Positions 11,201 to 21,800 of a stretch of DNA of 64,000 nt are shown in pieces. Origin of the DNA: Pieris napi (Eukaryota; Arthropoda; Insecta; Lepidoptera; Pieridae). Both the position numbers and the translations under genes were made by a program. The notes under the pieces are model-generated. The model was not told where the DNA came from. It saw nothing but the letters and a program-made list of their open reading frames with translations, and searched no databases. Every line of letters begins with the position of its first letter. Position 1 is the first letter of the stretch. The stretch spans positions 4,154,001 to 4,218,000 of the forward strand of contig NC_062245.1 of NCBI RefSeq assembly GCF_905475465.1. Direction: 5' to 3'.

Positions 11201-14200
11201 TTATATTAATTCTTTTTTTAATATAAACAAAATCCAAACAAGTCTAATTATTATTTACCCTTTTATATCCTTGATATTTGAAAGATCTATTTATTGTTTG
11301 AATGATAAGAACTTATTAGCTAGGGGTTCTAACTTTAACTTCCTTGCACCTACCTGTAACCAAGAAGATTCAGCTTGAGGCCAGGTAGGGTCCTTGATAA
11401 ATACAGTGCCCATGTCATCCATATAAGATGGGACTGCATACATTCCGTCAACAGAGGCATCTCTATAGACTAACTTGCTTGTATAGGTGTTCAGTGCAAG
11501 AAAATCTGCCGATCCTCGTATGGTCATAACTTCAGCTGCTGTAAGCTCTGGGAGACGCGATCGTTTGAATCCTTGCTCAGCACTTTTTGCTGCAATGTTT
11601 CTTTTCATTTCAATAGGAAAATCTCCGTCTTTCGAAAATATTGGATTTGTATATTGTCCCCACTGAAAAACCATTAAACCAAATATAATAAACAAAAAAC
11701 AATAAGGAATAGTATAGTAGCAGTCCGATATTTATATATAGCCATTGTGATAAAGAACCATTAGTATTTTCGTTTTAGTTTTTATTACGAAAGAACTGAA
11801 CGAATTTTCGTAATTGACAAAAGCAGTCTTAATTCTTATAATTTATATTAGGCTTATTAAAATAAAATTAAGAATGATCTGACATGTTAATAACAGTGCT
11901 AGGCCCCAGGTTTTTAGGTTTCAATTATATTTTCTAGTTGGTAACTGTCGGTAGTAGATAGTTTGTTTAATTCCAAGTCGATTGTTTTATCTTAGACCTA
12001 GGAGATGCAATTGTTATTCACCTAATCGTTATCTACGAACGTCTTGAGATCATTTTATAGTTCTTGAGATTAAGTTTATCTCCGCATTTATCTATAATAT
12101 TCAATCATTTTGGTTCATCATATTTTTTTTGAAAGAATATATAATATGTATATAATATTTAATATTTTTTCAGTAACAAGGTTTTATTTATTGCTTTATT
12201 AAAACTACAATATGTTTAAAATTTTTAATAATTTGTTTGTTGCTTGTTTACGGATTCAAAATGTATCCTAATATTATTATTGCGCTACTTTTTTAAAAGA
12301 AAAACTATATTAATATATACCTACCTACATCTAATAATAAAGTTAAAACCGCAACTATATCAGAATATTAGTATTTTGTTTATGGCACGTAGGTAGGCAC
12401 GACCAACCCGAATCAATCACTGCTATGGCGGGACTCGAAGCCAGGACTTCCAGACTACCTACGTTAAGGAAGAAAGTGTTCGAGAAAATTGATAAGACTT
12501 ACGTCAAATTGTCTAGCATCCAACGCAGCTTGTTGGTCCTCCTCCGAATCTGAAGCTGGTTCAGCCCAGATAAAGCTAATGGCGATGCCAACAGTGCCAT
12601 TTTGCCGTTCCCTATAAACCTCATCATACAGGCGGTATGCGCTTGCGTGAGCCAGCAGTACATTCTTAGCGCACAAGTACTCCGCAACACCACTCATATT
12701 CACCATTGGTGCTTTTTTATCTGAACCGTAACCTATTAAAGTATACATATTTCATAATTACATATATGTATTACGAATCTAAAATAACCATTCATATTAT
12801 AATGCCCAAATTAATTGCATTTACCTACATCCACACATACTGTACATGCGTACCTTAAATAGAATATATGAACTTATGGATCAATGGACCAACAATAAAA
12901 CACTAAAGTACCTAGTGCTTAATATTTTGTCGCTTTGCGCGTGCGAAGAGTGGAACTGTAAGTTTCTTATTATAAATATATCTGTCCTATTACTGGGGCT
13001 ATTCACTAGTAATAAGTATAGATTTTGAAATACCTTCGTAACAAATCTGTTTTGGTTCATTTATAGTCATCCAATATTTGACTCTATCTCCGAAATGCTC
13101 AAACAACACATTAGCGTAATCCGTGAACCAATCTACTATCGCGGGATTCGCCCACCCTCCTAACTTTTGTAGCTCTTGTGGTAGGTCCCAGTGATAAATC
13201 GTCAAAAACGGTACTATATTGTACTTTAACATCTCATTAATCAAATTGTTATAGTAGTCAATTCCTGCTTGATTGATATAATTTGAAAAGCCACCAGGTA
13301 GCACTCTAGGCCACGAAACGGAGAATCTATAGAAGTCTAAACCAAGCTCATTCATTATTTCAACGTCACGCTTGTAGAGGTTGTAAGAGTCTGTTGCGAT
13401 ATCACCGGTGCTCTGGTCTCTAATGGGGGAAGGATCCATGTGGGTAGCAATATCCCATATTGAAAGACCCTTGCCTGCAATGATAGGATAGCGTGATGTA
13501 GGTATATAAAGTTTTTGCTTTTATCGTCAAGATGGCGGCCCATCAGTGTTGGGAAGACCTGAACAGTAGCTTAGTGGCTTCCTTATGGAATATACTTAAT
13601 TAATGTGCTAATTCAAATTAAGGCCGAATAGATTAGATTATATTGTAAACGACAAGGTTCTTGTGAAAATGTGAAAGTGTCTAGGTAGGTAGGTACTTAT
13701 TTACTGGCTTAGCGGGCTTTGGGTGAAGAAGCCTATCAAATTTTGTAGAATTGTCATGGACTATACAGAAATGTTTAAACATATTACCATCATCAAAGGC
13801 GCCGCCCTCGATCTGATACGACGACGTTGAAGCACCAAATATAAATCCATCAGGGAAATATCTCACTTTACTCTTTGGTGAAACTCCATTTGTTCCGATA
13901 CCAACATTTGCTATTATACTAAAACGAGTTTTTATTAAATTAGAACGCTATTTTCCTACAAACTTCAGAGGATTTTCCCCTTCTTGAATTGTATATTGTA
14001 CAAATTAGTTTGTGGTATGTGTAGATATTATGGATATTCTTAGACCAAGTTAAGCAGGTTGTATTAAAACTAATTAAGTACATGGATTTTGCAATTATAG
14101 TTGCGTGTATCTTATAGATGTCATTTACTTTTATAGTGAATTTAATAACGATGCGAAATCGAATCAAAATTAATGGAACTATTATTTAATAAAAGAAATT

Positions 14201-14356
14201 GCTTAAGATAAAAAAAAAGTGTTATTAGATTACGTTTTATAATTTAATTGATGAAATATAACTCAACTAAGGTCTTTATTATACACGTATCTTCAAAAAT
14301 AAAATGCGTCTGTATATGTTATGTACTTACAAAATCAAATAATATAGTTGAAACAT
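8204..14356 (-). CDS. Secreted glycoside hydrolase family 1 enzyme (beta-glucosidase/myrosinase-like)
   Basis: Seven exons: 14356-14331, 13918-13788, 13474-13034, 12732-12503, 11662-11354, 9021-8783, 8399-8204. All junctions are GT-AG and in phase, giving 523 aa, typical of GH1. The tiny first exon plus the start of exon 2 encode a hydrophobic signal peptide (MFQLYYLIFIIANVGIG), so the enzyme should be secreted. GH1 signatures in order: FPDGFIFGASTSSYQIEG, SIWD, FYRFSVSWPRVLP, YHWDLPQEL, the acid/base TINEP (Glu192), the nucleophile VTENGWS (Glu405), and WSMIDNFEWMAGY. Both catalytic glutamates are present, so it is probably active. GH1 enzymes cleave beta-linked sugars; in Lepidoptera relatives are annotated as myrosinase- or lactase-phlorizin-like, acting on plant glycosides in the gut. 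The substrate cannot be read from sequence. Intron 5 (11353-9022) houses an F-box gene on the other strand. Confidence 0.95.
9848..11104 (+). CDS. F-box protein, intronless, nested in a GH1 intron
   Basis: A single uninterrupted 418-codon frame begins at ATG 9848 (context AAACATGTCG) and stops at 11104. Residues about 12-57 match the F-box pattern: IPTEILLSIFRYLAPKHLAT, then CRLICNRWKQIIDD and FWF. F-box proteins link substrates to Skp1-Cul1 ubiquitin ligases. The remaining ~350 residues have recurring short hydrophobic strands with loop-like spacing (VLRDGLVAVHTRDG, VFFVGTTWGVFRIYY, HIVLVAMPKKIAVLYY), suggesting a beta-propeller substrate domain without clear WD dipeptides. That part is inference. 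It lies antisense within GH1 intron 5 and has its own AATAAA 41 bases past the stop. The lack of introns makes a retrogene origin possible. I do not recognise a specific ortholog. Confidence 0.9.
   Translation: MSDIEQFACTVVIPTEILLSIFRYLAPKHLATCRLICNRWKQIIDDVSLSDKFWFRCCKSEFPSIYNQVMYKAKAGTTWQKIYRSLFLWSKFLDASETVDEFASASNISQEIRDIKVLRDGLVAVHTRDGINYYDLDTLKFSTKCKSIIGSYTSYSENDNFTIYIDISNCLIVVRKQGHPGQESRIIINNVQKFLLNDIRLFYVTHDNEIHMCNLCTNDLQSLFLKKFEEQVMTLGYSNTLNVLTYEREIYSLVDGTFKLQCNIEIVPNMQHILWKYNLLERMDWRVYIQWMYILNHTIQQVLLKDMLIIYPYGDVFFVGTTWGVFRIYYKPFVDGEFDLYNSVPIKQYNFAERSDCPVLAMSPIFQIDVVETDDGHIVLVAMPKKIAVLYYTHVFKQSPTWPVLPFMEVQDVTIKSN
11145..11150 (+). terminator. Poly(A) signal of the nested F-box gene
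   Basis: A canonical AATAAA lies 41 bases after the F-box stop codon and about 200 bases before the edge of the antisense GH1 exon 5. Confidence 0.6.
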
Positions 14357-14780
14357 CACGGCGTCCGGATACACTGGAGACAAGATTATGAATATTATTT
14401 TCGCACGAAGATCGTACGATAACACTCTTAGAAGACCATTAGGTTATAAAAAGATAATGATATCAATTCGATTCACATTGAACTAATATAATTTAATGAT
14501 TTATTGCTATTTTTTGAGCTAGGTGTTTTATGTAACTGCGGCATAAATTATGAAGAACACTGTTTTCAGTGAGATCATATTCAGTACAATCGTACTTTCC
14601 AAACAATAATTGTTTTCAGTTTTACACAATTCATATTATTCGTTTTTACGTCATAACCATGTTTTTTCATCTTGTCTTTCCATATCTGAGTTTTTGTAAA
14701 GTTATATAAATATTTTCGATTGTAATATTTTGTCTGTTAATTTTATATGCTTACTTAAAATAAATTACTGCTTAGACCTA
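14357..14780. other. Upstream flank of the GH1 gene
   Basis: No gene is seen. It presumably contains the GH1 promoter and 5' UTR on the minus strand; no core element was convincing. Confidence 0.4.
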
Positions 14781-15160
14781 AAAAATATAGTTTAAAAAAA
14801 CTATAAAACACGCTTTTAAACCATATCAAACTAAAAAGTGAGTTATTTTTCACTTTTTAGTTTGATGTGGTTTAAAAGCATGTTTTATAGTTCTTTTAAA
14901 CTATATTTATTTTCCATTTTTTAGTCCTAGCAGCAATACGTGTTGTCTCAATTTAATCTTATTGCTTTGTGGACTTAAAAAAAATTTCATTGTTTTTTCG
15001 AGATAAACCTATGAAATTATTATATTGTCGCTGATTCTTTATAAGTGTACAAAGTTTGAATTAAATCTGTCCGTTTAAAGTGGGTCAAACTCGAGTCCGA
15101 AGGAGTCGGTTACATACATACATACATACAGGTGAAGCTAATATAAAGCGTGTAAAAAAT
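14781..15160 (+). mobile_element. Foldback repeat family, copy 1 (loop deleted)
   Basis: The left part is a near-perfect hairpin: TAGTTTAAAAAAACTATAAA then CGCTTTTAAACCATATCAAA, mirrored by TTTGATGTGGTTTAAAAGCA. It is followed by an unpaired tail with AAAGTTTGAATTAAATCTGT, AGTCCGAAGGAGTC and a (CATA)n run, ending AGGTGAAGCTAATATAAAGC. The same order occurs at 19908-20311 and 34777-35205. In this copy the loop is almost gone. Confidence 0.7.
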
Positions 15161-15611
15161 TGTAAATGTCGGATAAGGCTTACCAGGTAGGTAACATTAA
15201 TAGCGATTCCAATTCCGAAAGAAGTTTAGGAATTAATTTATCAAGTTTTCTACATCAGCGCCACAAAAATTATGCACAATACAAGTTATGCAAATAAGAG
15301 GCATTCATTTAAATAAAATTAACCATTATCAGTAAATGTAAATATTCATTCGAGTTCCATTACGATTTCACTTCACCTAATTCTGCGATTGTCTGAAGAC
15401 GCCAATCGACCAATCAATGACATTACAGAAAATGTGAACTGGAAGCTCCACGTTCCATATTCTCTGATCTCATGGTGCGTAAATAATATAAAAATGTACT
15501 TATGATGTTAAGCGCAACAAACCCTAAACTATATTTGGAAATATTAAAATATTATCAAGGCCAAATGCACATGAAATGTTAAATATACTGCTATATCTTA
15601 TCTATGATATA

Positions 15612-17803
15612 TAGACCACAAGCCCATGAACAAAAAATACCTGTGAAATGACCCAACCTGAATTACGCTTAGAAGGCTGTTACTATATCTGAAAATAGCT
15701 CTGAGCACTATGCCGTCATTTCTGAGCGGTACATGTGAGTACGTGAGTGAATGGACTTTCTCAGGTACAATGGGGGAATTTCGACTAATTATTAATGTAC
15801 GGCTTTGTTATAAGTGTATAGATGATTAAAAATAAATGTCGAAAAACCTAGTGCCGTACAAAAGTGATGGTGCCGGAAGTCGGTGCAAATTTTTAATTCG
15901 ACGACAGTTGCAGAAGCAATATAGGTCATTTATTACTGTACGGCATTTGTGTGATTCCTTTTGGACACATATACAGATACTTTACCCGTAAACGCCGTAC
16001 ATATTTCCAGCGGAGCGGTCGAAAGCCAAGGGTCGGAACCCTACCCCTACACCCATATACCCTAAGGTCATTGTAAAATGTACGGCAACATGTTCAAAAT
16101 ATTATTTAACACGGACAATAATGTTTTATAATTATGCCGTCCAAATATTATAGTTAATATTTGTGTAATTAAATATTTATCGAAATTTCAGGATTTACCA
16201 AGTTCTTACTGCTGTAAGATCAGAGAATAATGTACGGCAACTTGTTTTTTTACATAATGTTACTAAATATTATCGTTGTACATTATAGCCGTTCATTATA
16301 AATGGTAACAAATAAAAATATTATGATAAAAAATATATGAAATTTCCGAAATTTAGATGACTTTTCAAATGCTCCTAGAGTAATATGGGGAGTAATATTT
16401 TCAAAGATTATTGTTATTTTATATGTAACAAATATAAATAAACAAAAAAAACCAGATGCCGTACATTTTACTCCAGATTATTCTTTACAGCTGATAAAAA
16501 CTTCGACGACGTTTGAGGTGTCCCTTAAGGTCATTAATAACTGTACATATCTGAGTATACTACCATAAGGCTGTAAAGTATATTTACAGCCTTATCGTAC
16601 CAGCAGAGAGAGGTAAAAGAAAAATATTTTTAACAAAAATTAAAATATAATACAGGGCAGGGCGTCCCAAAGTTATAGGACATGAAGGAAAAGTACCTTT
16701 AATATCGTAGATAGGGTATTTTACTGAAAGAAGACTTTGTTATTTTTAAAAGTTAGTAATTCTGCATTCAAACATTTTTTAAAAACTACTTGCCTCATCT
16801 GGAAATCGAACCGGCTTAAATTAAAAAAAAAACACCCCTACTTTTATGATGCCAATCGAAAGAATGGCCAAAACCTAATAACTTTTCTAAAGTAACAGAC
16901 TCGTAGGGGATTTTTTTAGGCCGAATACGATAGAATATAGATAATGTTTTTAATTTGATTAAAAAGATATATTCACGCTGTTACTTTCTTTTAAAATACT
17001 ATGTTACTTAAGAAGAGTTATTAGTTTTTGGCCATTCTTTCGATTGGCATCATAAAAGTAGGGGTGTTTTTTTTTACATTTAAGTCGGTTCGATTCCCAG
17101 ACGAGGCAAGTAATTTTTAAAAAATCTTTGAATGCAGAATTAAATCTTTTATTGAAGATTGTCTAAAGTATTAATAACCTGTGTTATTGCCGTACAGATA
17201 AAAGTCACCGGAAAATGACTCTTTTCTGAGGAAAGTATTTTACCCCATACACCTATGTGTTCCACAAAAAATGTACGGCATGCTGGAAAATGTTATCTAT
17301 TTGTGAAGTACTCTCAAGATCATTTAATTTTATGTTGTTTCATATCATCATCACCTATATGCTAATCAGACATATGTTGCGACCCTTGGCTTTCGACCGC
17401 TCCGCTGGGAATATGTACGGCGTTTACGAGTAAAGTATCTGTATATGTGTCCAAAAGGAATCACACAAATGCCGTACAGTAATAAATGACCTATATTGCT
17501 TCTGCAACTGTCGTCGAATTAAAAATTTGCACCGACTTCCGGCACCATCACTTTTGTACGGCACTAGGTTTTTCGACATTTATTTTTAATCATCTATACA
17601 CTTATAACAAAGCCGTACATTAATAATTAGTCGAAATTCCCCCATTGTACCTGAGAAAGTCCATTCACTCACGTACTCACATGTACCGCTCAGAAATGAC
17701 GGCATAGTGCTCAGAGCTATTTTCAGATATAGTAACAGCCTTCTAAGCGTAATTCAGGTTGGGTCATTTCACAGGTATTTTTTGTTCATGGGCTTGTGGT
17801 CTA
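15612..17803. mobile_element. 2.2 kb element with about 430-bp terminal inverted repeats and a repeated GTACGGC motif
   Basis: The left arm 15612-16040 begins TAGACCACAAGCCCATGAAC. The right arm 17377-17803 is its near-exact reverse complement, ending GTGGTCTA. The heptamer GTACGGC or GCCGTAC occurs 13 times inside: eight copies in the paired arms, the rest in the middle, at about 16080, 16232, 16458, 17189 and 17273. A second inverted repeat sits in the centre (16759-17142). No transposase-like ORF is visible. I could not find a clean target-site duplication. It looks like a non-autonomous DNA transposon of long-inverted-repeat type, with the heptamers as possible transposase-binding sites; that role is inference. 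Confidence 0.75.
16759..17142. repeat. Inner inverted repeat within the 2.2 kb element
   Basis: The arms, about 16759-16897 and 17002-17142, are roughly 140 bp each and share AACACCCCTACTTTTATGAT and CCAATCGAAAGAATGGCC. The right arm, on plus, contains GGTTCGATTCCCAGACGAGG, which resembles the B box and tail of a lepidopteran tRNA-derived repeat. This may be two such repeats inserted head to head, or a foldback. Confidence 0.65.
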
Positions 17804-18267
17804 ATAGATAAAATCTTCTAGGTCTAGATATTACAAGTCATTATCGTAGCATTTAGGATTATCCAGACACTCGAATTTCTGTTTTATCCAAATATAGATA
17901 AAACGATAAGAGATCGTTAATAAACGAACCATACAACGTAGTTAGGGTATTACGATATAAAGTAAATGAACATACAACCAAATATATTTCAAATAAATTA
18001 AACAAAACATTAAAACATCTACAACGATGAAGACGCTGATACTATATATCTGAAACAACAGAGAGAGAATGAGTAATTCAAAGTAGACATTAATGTCGCC
18101 TATTACTCCTATTATTAAATTTTTGTTTTACACTTAATAATTTTAAAAGTTTTTTCAGTGAAGAAGGTAAAATACATAATATAGGCACGATACGATTCTA
18201 GACAACAATTTGTTCTTTAACTGAAAAAAAAAAAACAAAAAAAAAGTTGCGGGCTATAATTTCTATA

Positions 18268-18350
18268 GATCAGCACTGGTAATCTGTAACTTTCAATAGC
18301 GATAGCATTTGCGTTCCCAATTTCGATGTTGAGTTTTTGTATATTGAGAT
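18268..18350 (+). repeat. Short dispersed repeat (CACTGGTAATCTGTAACTTT family)
   Basis: The opening AGCACTGGTAATCTGTAACT, then AATAGCGATAGC, recurs with divergence at about 38195-38300 and 59568-59690 on plus. It recurs at about 44358-44465 in reverse. It looks like one end of a MITE; no complete copy with two ends was identified. Confidence 0.45.
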
Positions 18351-18352
18351 AA

Positions 18353-18671
18353 TCTAATATATAAAATTCTCGTGTCGCGGTGTTTGTGGTTAAACTCCTC
18401 CGAAACGGCTCGACCGATTCTCATGAAATTTTGTGTGCATATTGGGTATGTCTGAGAATCGGACAACATCTATTTTCATCCCCCTAAATGTTAAGGGTAG
18501 TCCAGTCCACCCCTAAATATTTTTTTTTTAGATATTTTTTCTGTTTTTATTTTTTTATGATACAGAATTAAAAAATACATACAACCCCTAACTTTCACCC
18601 CTCTACGATCAACCCCTATTTTTTTATTATAAATGATATACATGGCAAAACGACGTTTGCCCGGTCAGCTT
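18353..18671 (+). mobile_element. Non-autonomous Helitron, family 1
   Basis: It starts TCTAATATATAAAATTCTCG and ends CCCGGTCAGCTTG, where intact copies end CAGCTAG. The internal string CTCCGAAACGGCTCGACCGA is shared with the reverse copy at 37533-37856 and the diverged copy at 47023-47358. The TC start, CTAG end and A/T insertion site seen in the 37.5 kb copy fit Helitron ends. Confidence 0.65.
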
Positions 18672-18843
18672 GTTGCATAATATGTATAAAAACGTCGGGA
18701 TCTGTATCGTTATCATTATTGGAAGTACAAACTAGCATAGGCAAGAAACTCGTTATGAGATTGCTTTAGCAATAATTAGATATAATATTTATATTATAAA
18801 CACATTAGATCAATATGTTTTACCGGGATGTTCTTTCATTCGT

Positions 18844-21800
18844 TTAGGTAGAGCAGGTTCCTCGAGAACGTGGAGTTTCATCAGATTGTGTCCTCCCTAA
18901 CCCTTTATTTCCCTGAAAATTATATATACTTACATAACGGCCAAAATACAATTTTATTGTTCTATTCTATTCTAATATAATATTAATAAAATATAATATT
19001 TTGTTATAAATTATGAATAAGCTGATAAAATAAATTTACACGTTGAAATGATAACCACCAATGTGATATGTTAAAACCACGATCGCTAAGTATATTAATA
19101 TTTACAACTTAATGTTTTCTTTAGCTAAAACTTAAATGACACCTTTTTCACCACAGCCCTGCGATTCTGTAACTCACTCTGAAAAGGTGGGAGCTTCTAG
19201 TTTATTGTTTATCAGAATGCCAAATCATAAAATGACTGCTTCACGACTGATTTGAGAGCGACCGCCGATGCAAAAACCGCTGTGTGAGTTCGAAAAGTGA
19301 GTTACAGAATCGCAAGGCTGCTTCGCACACTCATACACGCTCGTCCATTCATAACCGAGTTTTGACTCTTGATTTGTGAACTGGCAGTAAATGTAAAACT
19401 AGAAGCATTTTATATGTATTTCTTTTTTGTGTATAAGTATACATTGTGTTACCGATATGAAAAAAAAATGTTATGATAAATTTTCCAAATCTATGAAAAG
19501 CTACATTGTTATAAAAGGCGTACCTTTGGCCGAGCTGACTCATCAAGTCGTTTCATTTTTCGACCTGAAAAATAATAATTTTATAAAAACTTCTTGATCT
19601 GATATCATATTTTAAAGAACGGATCTAGCATCCGCGTCAGACGGGTCACTAAAGTCAAAGTTGTATGAATATAACCATATCTTGGATACGACGCGACCCT
19701 CACGTATGTGTGATTATAATGTTGTTGTATTTTTTTATGCAGAATCTGTAAATATCCTCTGAATAAACAATCAACTTTGGGACCGTTACCAAGTATTACG
19801 TAAGCAGATTAACACTAAGCAAAGCTATCAAAGTAGAAGTTGTAGGAAGCCTCGAAAATTCATTTCGTTTTCAGGCATAGACAAAGTGTGGGTAATATGT
19901 GTAAATAAATAATAGTTAAAAAAACTAAAAAAACACGCTTTTAAAGCACATCAAACTCGGCGCTCTGTGCCATATTTTTCGTCTATCGAGCAACCCACGC
20001 TTTTTCACAATAATACCAGTATTTTTTGTTCATAACCATTTTCAGCCTAAATGAGGAATTATTTTTCACTTTTTAGTTTGATGTGCTTTAAAAGCGTGTT
20101 TTTCAGTTTTTTTTAACTATTATTTATTTTTTATTTCTTAGTTAATTTTTTTTTATTTTTTTTCGGATTATTGCATTGTCATCGATCTTTGACAGGTGCG
20201 CAAAGTTTGAATTAAATCTGTCCGTTAAAAGTGGGTCAAAATCTAGTCCGAAGGAGTCAGTTACATACATACATACATACAGGTGAAGCTAATATAGAGC
20301 GTGTAAAAAAGTAAATACTTACTGTTGACGTAATCACAAAAAAAGAAAATCAAAGGCCCCCCCTCCCCCCTATAGTGGTTACGTAATACTCAAACGGCCC
20401 CTTTGTTATTAAAAATATGTCATGAAATGAGACACGGTTAAGACCTAGATGATCTCTGTGATTGTGTGATTGTGTTTTCTTGACAATAATACCATAACTC
20501 ATTAATTGATACGGTGCTGAAATAATGTTTTTTGTTACTGGCTTACTTTTAGGCATGCTGTTTCGTTTCGCAATATATTTTTCAACTTCCTTTCCCTGAA
20601 AGAACAAAGAACATTTGTACCGACTTCAGTCTTCAGTTAGAGAAAACAATTGTATAGTTTCAAACCGCTGACAATGGTTATTTATCATAATAATACACTT
20701 TTATATTTTATTTTTAGGTCTCAAAATCTTCTGTTTAATACATCTCCATCAAACATCTAGTAAACCGCTGCAGTGGTTAAGAAGTTAATATTAATTTTAT
20801 GTACTTGATTACATATAATATTATATGCATTAGTTACTAATGTTAAACAACTACAATTCAAAATACCTTTGTGTTGAGAGCCACGAAGACATGAGGTGTA
20901 AACAGCTTCGACGAGAACAATTCATTGTAATATTTCTGGGACTGAAATAAACTGAAATTTACACTTCGTCATTCATAAAACAGAAATACTATTAATATGA
21001 ATGAACATACCTCCAAAAGATATCTAGACGGTGACAATATATCACAGGTGTCTGAAAATATAAAATAGGATTAGATTACTTAAAAGTCAAGTATTCTAAT
21101 TCATAGGAAAACGTCCTTTTTGATAAACGCGCTTTAAGTCTGCAAAAGTTGTAGAATGTTCATTCCTTTTTTGACGCCCAAAAGGTAGTCATCGCAGCCC
21201 ATCTAATGCGTTGCTAGCCTTTGAGAGAGATGTATACTTTTTCTTTAAACAATTGGAGGTCATATCTCCCAGGCAAGACCCCCACCGGAACTCGATTCCA
21301 CAGTTCGCAAAATAAAAGTCTGGTGAAGCGAACCGTGGAAGATCAAGGTGATGCGGAATTACACTTTTAAAGAATGTATCAAAGGTTTAACTATTTAAAA
21401 TTCAGAATTTCAGAAACCAAATGAACATTTTTCGATATACATTACGATCGACTTGAGAATTTTGAACTTTTTACCGCGATGTCTTACCATTAGGTATAAT
21501 TTGTGCGCGACTCAGGAACTTGACAAACCGCCGATCAGTTGTAACGCCTTTATTCTTCTTCCTATGTTTATAGTCACCAGCCTCTTCTCTTTTCTTTTTC
21601 ATAGGCTTCCGTTCATTCAAGGGGCTCCACCAGTCTTCTGTCAGAGTGCTGACGTCACAGAGTCTAGTTTTGTCTGTACTTGTGCCTTGGTTGGTCTTAG
21701 TTGTGACGTTAACTTTGATTTTCTTAACGTGTCTGATGGTAGTCTTCCTTGGTTTTTCTTCGATATAGTCAACTTCTAAGCGGCTGCAGATTGTTGTGTC

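Noticed and set aside
15612..17803. Polinton/Maverick or other large autonomous transposon
   Set aside because: It is only 2.2 kb, mostly inverted repeat, with no ORF resembling polymerase, integrase or transposase.
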